This document shows, one piece after another, positions 47,101 through 57,772 of a stretch of DNA of 64,000 bases (the stretch's first letter is position 1; each line of letters opens with the position of its first letter). The notes under the pieces were generated by a model. It was not told where the DNA came from and made no database searches. It was given only the letters and a program-made list of their open reading frames with translations. The position numbers were made by a program, and so were the translations under genes. This DNA comes from Edaphochlamys debaryana (lineage: Eukaryota; Chlorophyta; Chlorophyceae; Chlamydomonadales). The stretch spans positions 62,001 through 126,000 of the forward strand of contig JAEHOE010000010.1 of assembly GCA_016858145.1 (NCBI GenBank), written 5' to 3'.

Positions 47101-47676
47101 GATACACCTCCAGGGGCTTGCCCACCAAGCGCATGTAGAAGGCACCTGCGGCCCCGGACCAAGGTGGAGAGAGCATGGAAGGGGTCAGGGGCGTGGGGGA
47201 GATGAGGGGCGGGCGGTGGAAGAGCGAGCGGACGCCTGCGAAGGGGCCAGAGTGTCGGCACGGGCCCCCCACGCGGGCCCCCCCACACCCCCGTCCCCAC
47301 CTAAGAGCCGGACGTATTTAAAGTCCTCGTTCTTTATATACTCGATGATGATCTCCTTGTCGGGCTGGATTTGCAGCATCTTGAGGATGAGGCATAGGAA
47401 GTCCGAGGGCTTGCGCTGCCCCCCGCAGGTGCCCCCTACGGACTTCAGCTGCACCGCCACCTCCAGCAGCGACTCGGCTGTCAACGCGAAGCATTTCTCC
47501 TTCCAGAACACGGTGCCATAGATCTTTTGCCGCACGATATACTCGACGAGGTTCTGCGCAGCGGGCGAGGGCGCGGTATGCGGGAGATGCAATCGGCACG
47601 AGCGCCCACATCCCTTACGCACCTGCGGGTTAGTTCCATGCACAGTCTTAATGTCCGGATCCGTGCGGTTCGCCAT
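44177..47676 (-). CDS. PRP38: Pre-mRNA-splicing factor PRP38 (PRP38A type) with RS tail
   Basis: Eight exons: 47623-47676, 47301-47553, 47066-47145, 46660-46775, 46020-46220, 45445-45714, 44426-45077, 44177-44221 (1671 bases, 556 residues, in phase). Residues 1 to ~180 are the PRP38 domain: GTNPQNLVEYIVRQKIY, KCFALTAESLLEVAV, FLCLILKMLQIQPDKEI, FKYVRLLGAFYMRLVG, YLEPLYNDYRK and ALPRVPSRYTLE. A long Arg-Glu/Arg-Asp/Arg-Ser region follows over the two longest exons, then a Lys-rich segment. The last exon gives ANLLRAKLGLKPLK, the family's conserved C-terminus. PRP38 is a tri-snRNP-associated factor needed to activate the spliceosome. The intron after exon 3 uses a GC donor (CGCAAG|GCAGGG); the flanking protein sequence is so conserved that this junction is firm. 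Confidence 0.95.
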
Positions 47677-48296
47677 GGCGGCGTCGCGTCGCTAGGCCGA
47701 CTCAATGGTCAAAGCCGGCCCCGGGGTGCCGACCTCACCCCGGGCTAAGCTGTTTATAAGACTACCCTGATCGTCAGTAAGCCGTCGCGGGCAGCGGGTT
47801 GCAGTGGGCTTCGGAATGGCTCGTGCAGGATCTCTGCCTTCCCCTGGTAAGTCTAAAGCAGGTGTTGGTATGTCTGTCACAAGTAAGTCAACGATGCGCA
47901 GCGGGCTGCGGGCAAGAAGCGCGCTGCGATTGAGAGCCATGCGGGGTGTGTGCGCCGTACCATACACACTGCTTCTGTAAGGAAGAATGCTGCGCGCACT
48001 GCACAACCCACGAACTGGCTGAGTTGCCAGGACGGCTCGAGCGCGCTCACTGAGGTACTAGGACGGCTCAACGCCTCGCCAGGACTGGCTGCCCTACCCT
48101 GCCAGCATTTGCCTATCCGGCTTGGGGAGGGAGGGAGGGAGTCCCTTGGGGAGGGAGCCCAAGACAAGGAGCGATGTGCAAGCCACGGTCAATGCGGGAC
48201 ACACATGCAAGTCCCTCCCGTGTCCCTTGATCCGGCTGGCGAGTCTGGCGAGTACGCGCATCGGGGTGCACAGGGTCTGATCATGCAGGCAAGGGC
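47677..48296. promoter_or_regulatory. PRP38 5' flank
   Basis: About 600 bases from the PRP38 start to repeat copy B. No coding signal. Confidence 0.4.
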
Positions 48297-48616
48297 GCTG
48301 GCGAGGGGAGAGCTTGAAGCGCGCCTTCAGTGCTTTGCCGGGGTGGGGTCAGCCCCGGCAGATTGGGACACGGTGCCTGAGGACCACCCCTTTTTGGCCG
48401 TGACTGAGGAGGGAGATGTGCGTTACATGCCCCACGTTGAGGTGATGGATGGTCTTCACTAGATCTCTTCTGGAGCCCGGGTAGGGGCCCTGCCGTTCAA
48501 GCTAGGGGGCGGCGTGCTGGCTTGCAGGGGGTAAGCCCGTGAGGTTGGCTGTCAAGCCACGGCGTTCAGCTGCCGTGTACCCCGCTGGGGTCCCTCATTG
48601 TAACCACCGAGGACTG
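48297..48616 (+). repeat. Dispersed repeat, copy B (mRNA 3'-end-like unit)
   Basis: Same unit as 2411-2731, same orientation and almost the same length, ending about 14 bases after TGTAA. The frame (GELEARLQCFAGVGSAPADWD...) is intact with mainly silent or conservative differences, stop at 48460-48462. Sequence upstream of the two copies is unrelated. Confidence 0.85.
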
Positions 48617-48998
48617 GCGGGTTCAGGTGAATCATGCCCCAGTAGGCGCGCCATCAGCAGGCAAAGAGGAATCCTTACAGCTTAAGAGCAGCCCTTGTCA
48701 TTTGCCTACGACCACGCCTCACTGTCTATTACCGTCGACGTCAATGTCACGGCCAGGCATGGCCAAAGCGAGCCCACGGTTGCTATTGACACGACTCCAC
48801 CCTTAGGACCACCGCAACGCTCGACTGCGCGCGCAAACGCTATTTACACATCCTGCCAGTCCGTACTATACGGCAGTCAAGCCATCATTTCAGTATCACC
48901 TAGCTTGCAGACAATGCTGTGTCGGTCCATTCGTTGTCCAGTTCAATCCAGCCAAGTGTGCCCAGTGCTGAGTGCCCCGCCCCGTCAACCTGCCCCCT
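48617..48998. other. SKP1 3' flank
   Basis: 382 bases with no coding signal. TTACA at 48844-48848 (TGTAA on the minus strand) lies about 150 bases past the SKP1 stop and is a good polyadenylation signal. Confidence 0.5.
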
Positions 48999-49943
48999 TC
49001 ACTCAAACTTCCACACCGTCTCCGCCATGATCTTCTTCTTCTCTTCCTCCGTCAGGTCGTCCTGGGGAAGCCAAGAGGGGGATATGGGGAACGCTGAAGT
49101 GAGTAAGATCCAGCCGGGGAGGCCAGGTGCGCTTGTGAATCTCAGTGCCAGGTTTCAAGGGGGAGCTCAGAGCGGCAGGCTAGCTTCTCTCGCCCTCGTG
49201 TGACAGTAGGCGCTAGTGGCCAGGCCCCTCGCCCGCAGGCGCGAGCTGTACGCCCAGCACCGCCCGGTCGCGGCCCGCCCGGCCCGCCCAGACCCCGCCC
49301 AGCCACGCCTGCCACCCCCACCACAAACACACCTCGAGGTTGAAGATCTTCCGAATCTCCTCTGGCGTCTTATCCTCAATCATTTTAGCCCACTTCTTGC
49401 AGCACAGGTCTAGGAGCCCATCAATGTGAAGGAAGTTCGCGGCCTGAGGAAAGGGGGCGCATTGGGGGGAGGGAGGGAGGCGTTGGGAGGCGCGTGGACC
49501 CGCGTGCAGGCCAGGAGGGGCCAGGGCTCGCCAGGGCCCAGGGGTGAGGGCCAGCGAGGCCCAAGCCGGCTAACTCCCAAACCCCGCATCGCACACGCAT
49601 GCGAGCCATGTCCTGTTCAGGGGGGCGTCTTGCCAGCTCCGCGTCGCGGCAGGGCCGTGCTCACCAGTGTCAGCGCGACATGCATTGCCATGTCGAGGTT
49701 TGAACTGAACTCGGCGTCAAAGCGTTCCAAGTCCTTCGCTTCCTCCGCCTTAGCCGTAGCATGTCACTTGCACCACTCGAGGACCTTTGCTAGCGTCTTC
49801 GCGTTGACGCCTGGGATGGGGATAGCGTCCGCGGTTCCAGCATCCTCGATTGAGTATTTGAGGGTCTTTGACATACAGGCGATCGCCTCATCCACTTCAA
49901 ACGGCTGGCCGCTGGCGCTCCGAAGGCTCAAGTTCTGGGCCAT
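48999..49943 (-). pseudogene. SKP1: SKP1 family gene with in-frame TGA
   Basis: Exons: 49665-49943, 49333-49443, 48999-49061 (151 codons plus in-phase junctions). The sequence is a full SKP1: SASGQPFEVDEAIACMS, the BTB/POZ part to VLEWCK, then [58 protein letters not shown] and the end VWKFE. Codon 60 (49764-49766) is TGA, directly after VLEWCK, where many SKP1 proteins have Arg; CGA to TGA is a single transition. Both introns, splice sites and the reading frame after the stop are intact, so this is not a processed copy. SKP1 links F-box proteins to cullin in SCF ligases. Either a recent null allele, readthrough, or a sequence error; the remainder looks under selection. Confidence 0.8.
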
Positions 49944-51322
49944 TCTCGTGCTATTGCGTGGGGTTCGCTTGACTGGGCTTGTGTGTTGCTAAGTATATTG
50001 AGCCGGGTGAGCAATGTCTGTGTCCTGGAAGCGGCAGGGGGCGGGGCTTTAAGCAGACGACGTGCCGATGAAGTCCCGGGATCGGGCCGGGCCTCCGCCG
50101 GGCCTGGCCTGGGCCGCCCCGTGCCCCTCCCCGAAGCGGGCCTCAGCGGGCGCACCCTACCCTACCCTACCCGTCGATCGGCCTGAACTGCTTCGGCGCG
50201 GCTGGCCGACCTGCTAACAACCTGGCACGCGAGGGCCAGGAAGGCCCAGAGCGCCTCTCGGGGTAGGAACTTCGGGCGAGGAGGCGTTACCTCAATCGCG
50301 GCATGCCAAAGGGTGGCATCTGCCGCTCCACCCGCACTGCGCTCCAGCCCGCCCCGCCCCCCTGCTAGCCCATCCTCAGAACCTGGGGTCATTATAGACA
50401 ACGGGGCATAGTGCCGCGGTGACTGGCGTCGCTTTATGTTGGCCGACGCAGAACTGCCTGTGCCTGTGAACGGGGTACCCTTCCGCCGAAAGTGGCTTCC
50501 AGGCCAGAACCTGGGGTCACGGGCCAGCCCTCGCCCTTGCTTTATCCCTGTGCCAGAAAGGTCTGTACCGCGCAGCCATTAGTTGCAAAATGCAGAGGTG
50601 CCGTATGTGTGCCATGTCGGCGTCGGGGCCATTGCCCTTACATTCCTGACTTTCGCGCATTCAGTCGCTCCACCGCCCATGACCAGGAAGAGTGTTTGCC
50701 AACGACTCATCCCGCTGGCGCCGTCACCCAACAGTTGCCTCCCACGCAGCGCAGGCCCAGGCCCAGGAGCAGGCACCCGATCTACCACCGATGCTTGCCG
50801 CAGCCACATGCCCCTATTGCGGGGGCCCCTGCCCCCTGCCCCTGCTCCTGCCCCTCAATTCAGGATACCCCCCACCAGGGAGGGGCACAGGTCACTTCTG
50901 AGTCCCCTGTCACCCCTTTCTGCAGACACACAAGCCTACAAGGCACGTCCAGCGTGCGGTCCAACGCGTGGTTGGCCCGCTGCCTTCCTTCCTCGTCGGC
51001 TTCACGCCGCCGCTGGTGGGCGGTGGTATGAGCGTCAAACACCGCACATCAGCGGCTGACTTCGCTTACGTTGGCCCTACCCTAGCCTTGCACGACAGAT
51101 ACTGCTCCGTGATCAACCTCAACCACTGCGGACGAGCGCCCTGTAAGCGCCCTTCGTCACACGCAGCACTGGATCAGCCCGCGCTGGACGCTGCGAGTAA
51201 TGCGGCCCTCCTGCCCCTCCCTCCCTACCACCACCGCACAGCTCGCGGCTCCACCCGTTACCGCTGCGACGTGAGTTTGCGCCACGCCCAGCACACCACC
51301 TGGCTCTGAAGAGGCAGCTTCC
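49944..51322. other. SKP1 5' flank and SET4 3' flank
   Basis: About 1.4 kb without a supported gene. TTACA at 50638-50642 is a candidate SET4 polyadenylation signal, about 680 bases past the stop. Confidence 0.45.
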
Positions 51323-54300
51323 TCACAGCTCCACCTTCTCGTTGAGCGCAAACGCCAGGCGCTTGATCTCGTACTCGAGCGCGTTGAGGCGGCGCCACTC
51401 GAGCTCCTTGAGCATGTCGTACACGTAGTCCTGGCCCTTGGGCTACGGAAAAGCAAACCGACACGAGAAGGTAGCAGCGCGTAAGGTTTCGGGGGTGGGG
51501 GTGGACGCGTGCTACCGTATTGTGGCAGCACACAGGGCCGCAGGGCAGGTGTGGGCCGGTCAGGCCGAGGAGGTGGGGCAAGGAGCTGGAGGCCGGCAGA
51601 AGCAAGCGCAGCAACAGGAACCCGAACCATCCGCCAGCCGTGCTCGCCCACGCCACCTCTCGTCCCCCCCCCTTCACCACCCCTCCCTGACCTGCGGCGG
51701 CAGGGCGTCGGGCGTGTTCTTAATCTGCACGCGGATGCCCTTGAGCCGCTGCAGCTCGCGGCGCATCTCCTCGGGGGTGCCTGGGGCCGGGCGGGGTGGG
51801 GCAGGGGGTTGCGATAAGCAAGGGCTCCAGCCAACTGGTGACATGGCATGTGAGGCCCTCCGGCCAGGGCTTGCTGTGAGCGCTGTCACCCGGGCCATCT
51901 GTCCGTGCGCGCCGCTCCGGTGGCCTGGGCCGGAGTCATGCTGTTTAGCGGCGCCCCGTCCCGGCGCCCTTAACCCTCAAGTGCCCCTCGTTCGGGGCTC
52001 TGCTCTGCTGAGCTTCTCTGTCTCTCGGCTTTGCCACTGGCCTCCTGCGCATCACTTCGTCCCTCGGTGGAGCAGCTCCTTCCCCGGGGCTGCATCAAGC
52101 CCTCGGCCTGCCCCCCTCCCAGTGCCCTCCCTCCCAACGACCCCCTCCCGACCCCCTCCCGACTCCCTCCCGCCCCACCCTGGAAGGGCTCCTCGCTGGG
52201 GGCGTTGTCGTGGGAGTAGTGGCCCTCGGAGAACTCGGGGTGGTCCACGTAGGCCAGGCGGGGCGGGTCCTCCAGGGGCGGCATGAAGCTGGAGGCACAG
52301 GAAAAGGGCGCGGACAACAAAGGCCGGGCACAGCTTGCGAAAGTGACGAGGGCAGGACGGCTGAAGACGTCGGCGCGTCATTTTGGCACAGGGAGCCAGC
52401 CCCAGGGTGCTGCTGCAGGAGGGCAGGCCCGCTGCCGCCCGGCACCACAGGCCTTCGGGCCTTCCGGCAAGGCTGCAAAACCCCTTTTCTGTAGCCCGTC
52501 TTCCCAAGGCGCACCCGTAGTGCGCAAGGGCGTAGTCGTCCCGCAGGGCGCCGTACGAGTAGCAGACCTGGGGTTGGGGTGGTGGAGGTGGTGTGGTGGA
52601 GATGGGGGTTCAGTGCTGTAGCTGAGACTTGAAGGAGGGGCGAGGCAGGCCCGGGGGCCCCGGGATGGCTAGATACCTAGAGCGTGGCAAGCTGTCGTGC
52701 AGGACCGAGGTACATACAGGGCCGTCGAGCGTGGCTGCGGCCTCGACCCCTGTGATGCTTGCCGTATCTAGAGCTGGAACGTGTCACGGCTCAGCCGCCC
52801 AAAGCTATGCCCTGACGCGATCGCTCATACACCGGACTCGTGCACACACGAACTCCCCGGTCACGCCCTACCGTACACATCTGCACTGAGTTCAGACATC
52901 ATCACGAGGGGCGTGCACGTGCACCTCACCACCACACAGCACACACTCCTCTTCCCACTCCCCTCTCGCAAGGGGCGTGCACGTGCGCCCCACACGCTGC
53001 GACGCACAACGACACGTACCTCGGTGTTTGCCGCCATGTCCTCCCCGGCCAGGAGGTGCAGGAAGTCAGCGGTGTCGTAGGCACTGCGGAACGCAAGAAG
53101 CAGCGGGGCAGAAATGTCGAGCCGGGGACCAGCGGGGGCAGAGGGAACGAACCGGAAAGGTCTAAGGCAAGGAAAGGAGGGGGCCAGCGAGACACGCTTT
53201 CGTGTATGCAAAGCCCGAAATCCTTTGGCGGGAGGCCCCGGGCGTTGGGAAGCGGTCGGGAGGGCCCAGAGCCCACCTCGACGCTGGTCCGTCGCCCGGC
53301 CGCCCGGCCCATCCAAGCGACGAGTCAAGCGGCCCTGAGTCACCCCCGGCACGGCATTGACGTCCGTACCACCCCGCCTTCCCACCCCATGCGCCCAGGG
53401 CCAAGGCCATGGACGGGCGCTTGGCCGCTCTCCTCTCTTACGTGATCTCTAACCCAAAAACCGAGCGGACTGGAAGCTCAGCCGCGCCCCCGCCCCCATG
53501 AGCTAAGCTACGGCCAGGGCGGAGCGCGCACTTCGTGCCCCGTGCATCACTCCCCCGCCCACGCCACTGCAAGCCGCACATCGCCAGCCGCCCGACACCC
53601 CCGCCTCCCCGAGCCCGGCCGCCCCCACCTGAGGTAGTTGGCGCAGTTGCGGTCGTGGTTGGCGAGGTCGAACACGGGGGCCATGAGCAGGCGGCGGCGG
53701 CGCGCCGAGGAGACGTAGCGCGTGGACGAGATGGCGCAGGCGTACTTGAGGTCATCAACGGTCACGGGGTCCTGCATACGGTGTACGGCGTACGGTATTG
53801 GCGCAGTGCAGTGCAGCGATACGGCAGCGCTTGGGCGCCTGCGCTGGCTTTCCAGCCCCGGCGCTACGCTTCGGCAACCGGCGGGGGCCAACATGTAACG
53901 TATGCTGGCCTCCCCCACGCCACCATGCCCGGCACATGCCACCACGCGGGCAAGCGCTTACGCTTAGGTATGCACAGTGCCAAACACCTGGCGGTGCAGA
54001 TGCGCCACTCAAGTGCCTCCCTCCTGCCCCCCACTCCCTGAGCCCGCGCCCCTCTTCACTTCCAGGCACGGGACTGGTGGTCGCCCCGCCCTGCATGCCA
54101 ATGGCAGTGCAGACCCTCTCCCTTCCCCCGCCCCCACCCTAGCACACCAACCCACCGCTCCCACGACCTCCTGCCCGGTGCACGGCCTTCAGTGTGCCCG
54201 GGTATGCCCCCACCTCCCCCTCCTCCGGGCCCCCTCCTGCGGCCCCCGCAAACCCCCACCCACCTCACTATCCCTCCCCACCATCCCTCCCCAGCATCCC

Positions 54301-56335
54301 CCCCCACCTCCCCCCATGCTCACCGCGCCCATGACCTCCTGCACGGTGTACTCGATGTCGGGGTTGAGCGAGCCGTCCAGCAGCGCCATGGCGTGCTTGT
54401 GCCAGTCGGCGTGGTTGCGCTCCCTGGGGGAGGGTGGGCGGGAGGGTGGGTGGGTGAGGTGGGGGTGGGGCTAGGAGAAGCGGGGTCAGGGGGGGCCTGG
54501 ACGGGTGGGCCGTGGGCCGAGCGCACTGGCCATGCACCCCTTCGGCCGCATGCCATGTGTGCCCGGCCCCGGGCGTTGCGGCCTGAGCAGCGGGCCCCAG
54601 CCCGCCCAGCTGCGGCGGGGTCCGCGCGCCGGCCCCTGAAGCCCCCAGCCCATCCCAGCCACGCTGCCAACCCGGCAGGGATGCAAGGGCCCGCGTCCGT
54701 CGCTCTGCTGAGCCCAACCAGCCTCACCCTGCGGCAGAGGGAAGGGCAAACAGAGGAGGCAAAACAGGTCAGCTTTCTGAGGTTCGAAGGGTGGCTTCCA
54801 GGCAAGGGCGGAAGGATGACAAGGCGGGGCCTTGGAAGTGCCCGCTACCCGCCACCCGCAGCCCGCGAAATCCCAACCGTCCCAACGGTCCCAACCGTCC
54901 AGACGACTCACAGTAGTCGTTCTTCCACATGGGGACGTACCTGCAGGGGAGTTGTGGGCACGGGTACGGGGGCTCAGGGGGCGGTAACACGAGCCCGAGA
55001 GGCTTATGGCTTAGCCACTGCGAGGGCATGCGTAGACCCCCGTCCAAGAGCCACCCTCCTCCATCCATCCCCTCACCGCTCGGTGGCTCCTGCCCCCCTT
55101 GCGCTGCCCCTGCGATCAACGATTGTCCTCCTGCCCCCCCCACTTGAGGTCCATGTTTGCCTGCGCCCCCACCTCACTGGGCCACTGAGGACCCCCTCCG
55201 AGGACCCTCCCCAGCCCCTCTCTCCCTCCCCCCGCCTCACTTGAGGTCCATGTTGCACGAGTTGACCAGGCCCTCGGGTCCGGGCCACATGTCCACATAC
55301 GGCTTGAAGCGGCTGGGGGATGGGGGCGGTGAGTGGGACGGGGTTCGTGACGTAAGCAGGGGTACGAGGGCGGCGGACATTGGCCTCACGGCACCGCGGG
55401 AACGGCGAGCTGGCCTGGAAAGAGGCGCGGCGCCGGCGAGCAGCCGCCCCTGTGCAAAGCTGCCAGGGGGCCCCCATGTCAGGTGCCGCGGTGTGCCACC
55501 ATTAAGAGGCCCCGGGCTCCCCATGCACCGACCCCCCCCTGACGGACCTCTGTGCCCCCAGCTTCCACTCCTTGAGGACGGCCAGAGTGGGGACCTGGGG
55601 AACGGGGGGTAGGGGGCAAATGGGCGCGGGCCCAGAAGGCCACTCCCCGCTGGACCAGCCCAGTCAAACTCAGGCTTGTCCCCAGGCTGTCCCCAGGCCT
55701 TCCCTGTCCCCACCCACCGCGAAGGAGTCATTGTATCCAGCTACATTCATGATCGCGGCCGCAGGGATTGAGCAGATGGGCCTGAGCGCAAGAAGGAGGA
55801 AAGGTGTATTCAGTGAAGTAAGAGGCTGATGGTGGCAGTCGGCAAGGCCCCTGCAGGGTGGAGACGGGGGGCGTCAACCCCTCGTATCCCCCTTCCCCCC
55901 GCCCCTCCCGCCCCCTTCCCCCCGCCCCTCCCGCCCCTTCCCCCCTTCCCCTCCCCCCGCCGCAGACGTGCTGCAGACGTGGCTCACTCATCGCGCTTGA
56001 TGCCCTTGGTTGTGAAAAGCCCCCTCACGCCATCCTTGTTGAGCTTGACCTCAGCGTTGACCTACGGACAGCAGGGGACGAGTGTAACGACTGCTAATTT
56101 TCGACCACGTATACACGCCAGCGCCAAGGCAGTTGCGCCCCGGTGCAGAAGTAGGAATTGCTCGCGATCGCTTGCGCCTTTGCCGCAGCCCAGTTGCTGA
56201 GGCCCCGAGGTCACTCACCGTGCCACCGAGATCCTTCACCCACTTGAACATAGCATCGATAGCATCCAGAGGCTGGCATTGTGCGTTTAGTGCAAGGCCG
56301 AGCAGCGCAGCGACCAGCAACACGTGTTTCGCCAT
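51323..56335 (-). CDS. SET4: secreted SET-domain (Rubisco-LSMT-like) protein with one 1-nt exon
   Basis: Exons: 56219-56335, 55988-56061, 55718-55781, 55548-55594, 55241-55312, 54912-54940, 54728, 54324-54423, 53629-53771, 53020-53083, 52515-52567, 52179-52288, 51692-51780, 51323-51442 (1083 bases, 360 residues, in phase only with the single-G exon). The signal peptide is residues 1 to ~20 (MAKHVLLVAALLGLALNAQC). DGVRGLF, FDLANHDRNC, VCYSYG and HYGFMPPLEDPP mark the SET domain. The tail (QDYVYDMLKELEWRRLNALE) pairs it with SET1, while SET2 and SET3 pair with each other. At the site where SET1 has a GC donor this gene has GT. The intron after exon 5 holds a copy of the exon 5 end. Confidence 0.85.
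54728..54728 (-). other. SET4 single-nucleotide exon (G)
   Basis: On the transcript strand: TTCCCTCTGCCGCAG|G|GTGAGG. The preceding exon ends with T of a split codon; the next exon starts with G then GAGCGCAACCAC. T+G+G restores Trp. Confidence 0.65.
55138..55185 (-). repeat. Copy of SET4 exon 5 end plus donor
   Basis: Inside intron 5, about 100 bases after the true exon end, the sequence for PSEVGAQANMDLK followed by a GTGGGG donor is present. It is closer to the SET1 version of this exon (PSEVVAQPNMDLK) than to SET4's own, so it may come from conversion or from an older duplicate. Confidence 0.65.
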
Positions 56336-57390
56336 GGTGATCTACGTGTGGTCCCGTGGGTGGTGACGGCCGCTAGTTAACATGGCTGTGGGATGGAATG
56401 GGCGTGCTCGGTCGGACCGACAGCCGGGGGTCAGGACCGGGCCGACCAGCAAGCGTTCGCGGAGTTTATCAGGCGGGTGCAGACAAGTCGTCCGCTTATA
56501 CAAAAAGTGGCAACCAGAACGTGCTTTCTGCGGAGCGCGGGCCACAGCGCCAACTGCTCGGGCACGAGCTCGTGCCGCGGGCAAAGTGTGTCTAGCGCAA
56601 GTGTGTGATCGCGCCCAGACACCCAGACACTGAGCGAGAGAAGCCAGTTGCTGAATACCATTACGCGCGTGGTATTATCTGGCTGAGCACGCGAAATGAC
56701 ACGAATGCTCCAGCCCATACCACGTCGCGTTTGAAGTGACGGGAGCTCAAGCTGCTGCTGTAGCACATTCGCTACTTTGTGCATTGGGTGAGGGGGCATA
56801 GGGTCGCCTAAGCCTGTTTGCGAACCCTACCTACGGTGGGGACGCGGCGGGCGGGCGCGAGTCAGCCCGTGCTGTGTCGCTCCCTGGCGCTGGTACCAGA
56901 GACTTTAGCCAGAGGACGCCCAACAGTGACATGCTTCAGTGACTGGGTTCAGGCGGGTTCCACTCCCCCCGCTCCCTGGTCCCCACCCCCAAAATGATCA
57001 TATGTGCTTGTTATAAATGTAGAGGCCAGTTCCAGGCCTGGGGGGGCTTAGAAGCGGTCGGTCGCGGGCGCATGTCGGCCGACATGCTTCGGCGGGCGAC
57101 CTCCGCGGAAGTCTCCAGAACTCTTTCGGTAGTTGTCCTTAGTAAAAAGAAGCCGTATGAGAGTCGTGTGGCGCTCAGAAGCGCTCGCAGGTGGTCGCTG
57201 ACCGTCAGTCAACGCTCGTTCTGGGCATCGCGAGCGGTTCTCCTCTCCAAATCAAACACAAACACCTAGATATGCGTATCTAAGCTTAAAGTCTGAGAGG
57301 CGTGGGCAAATCGGCGGTCGGACGCACCTACCCGACCCCCGCCCAAGCGTGCCAAACCCGACCCCCCCTGGACGAGAACGCGAATATCGG
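56336..57390. promoter_or_regulatory. SET4 5' flank
   Basis: About 1 kb upstream of the SET4 start with no supported coding frame. Confidence 0.4.
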
Positions 57391-57458
57391 CCCTACGGAA
57401 TCAAATTCCAAGGATGGGAACGCGCGTACCCTCATCCTTGGAATTTGATTCCGTAGGG
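57391..57458. repeat. Perfect 26-bp inverted repeat (hairpin)
   Basis: Arms at 57391-57416 and 57433-57458 are exact reverse complements, with a 16-base loop that is itself nearly self-complementary. The arms are A+T-richer than their surroundings. Candidate MITE remnant or small-RNA hairpin. Confidence 0.9.
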
Positions 57459-57772
57459 GTGACATCTGGCTTTCCGTGTGGGGACCAGGCGGCAGCCGGG
57501 AGTAGAACCCGCCTGACTGGGTTGGGAGGCGGCAAGGCCAACAGCAATGCCAGAACTGCATGCTGCAGCATCTCCCGAGTCCAGTGCCTCCGTCCGAAGC
57601 TGAAGACCACACTTGGTCTTTGCCTTGGTCAACTCCTACTTGGAGCGCAGAGGACAGCACACCCATGCCCTCCTAAAGCCAGCCGTATGGCCTGTCCTCA
57701 GTTAGTGAGAAGTCCCCGTACCCCACACCCACGACACCCCCGCAGTCCCCCTATCCCCCCAGCGCTCCGCTG

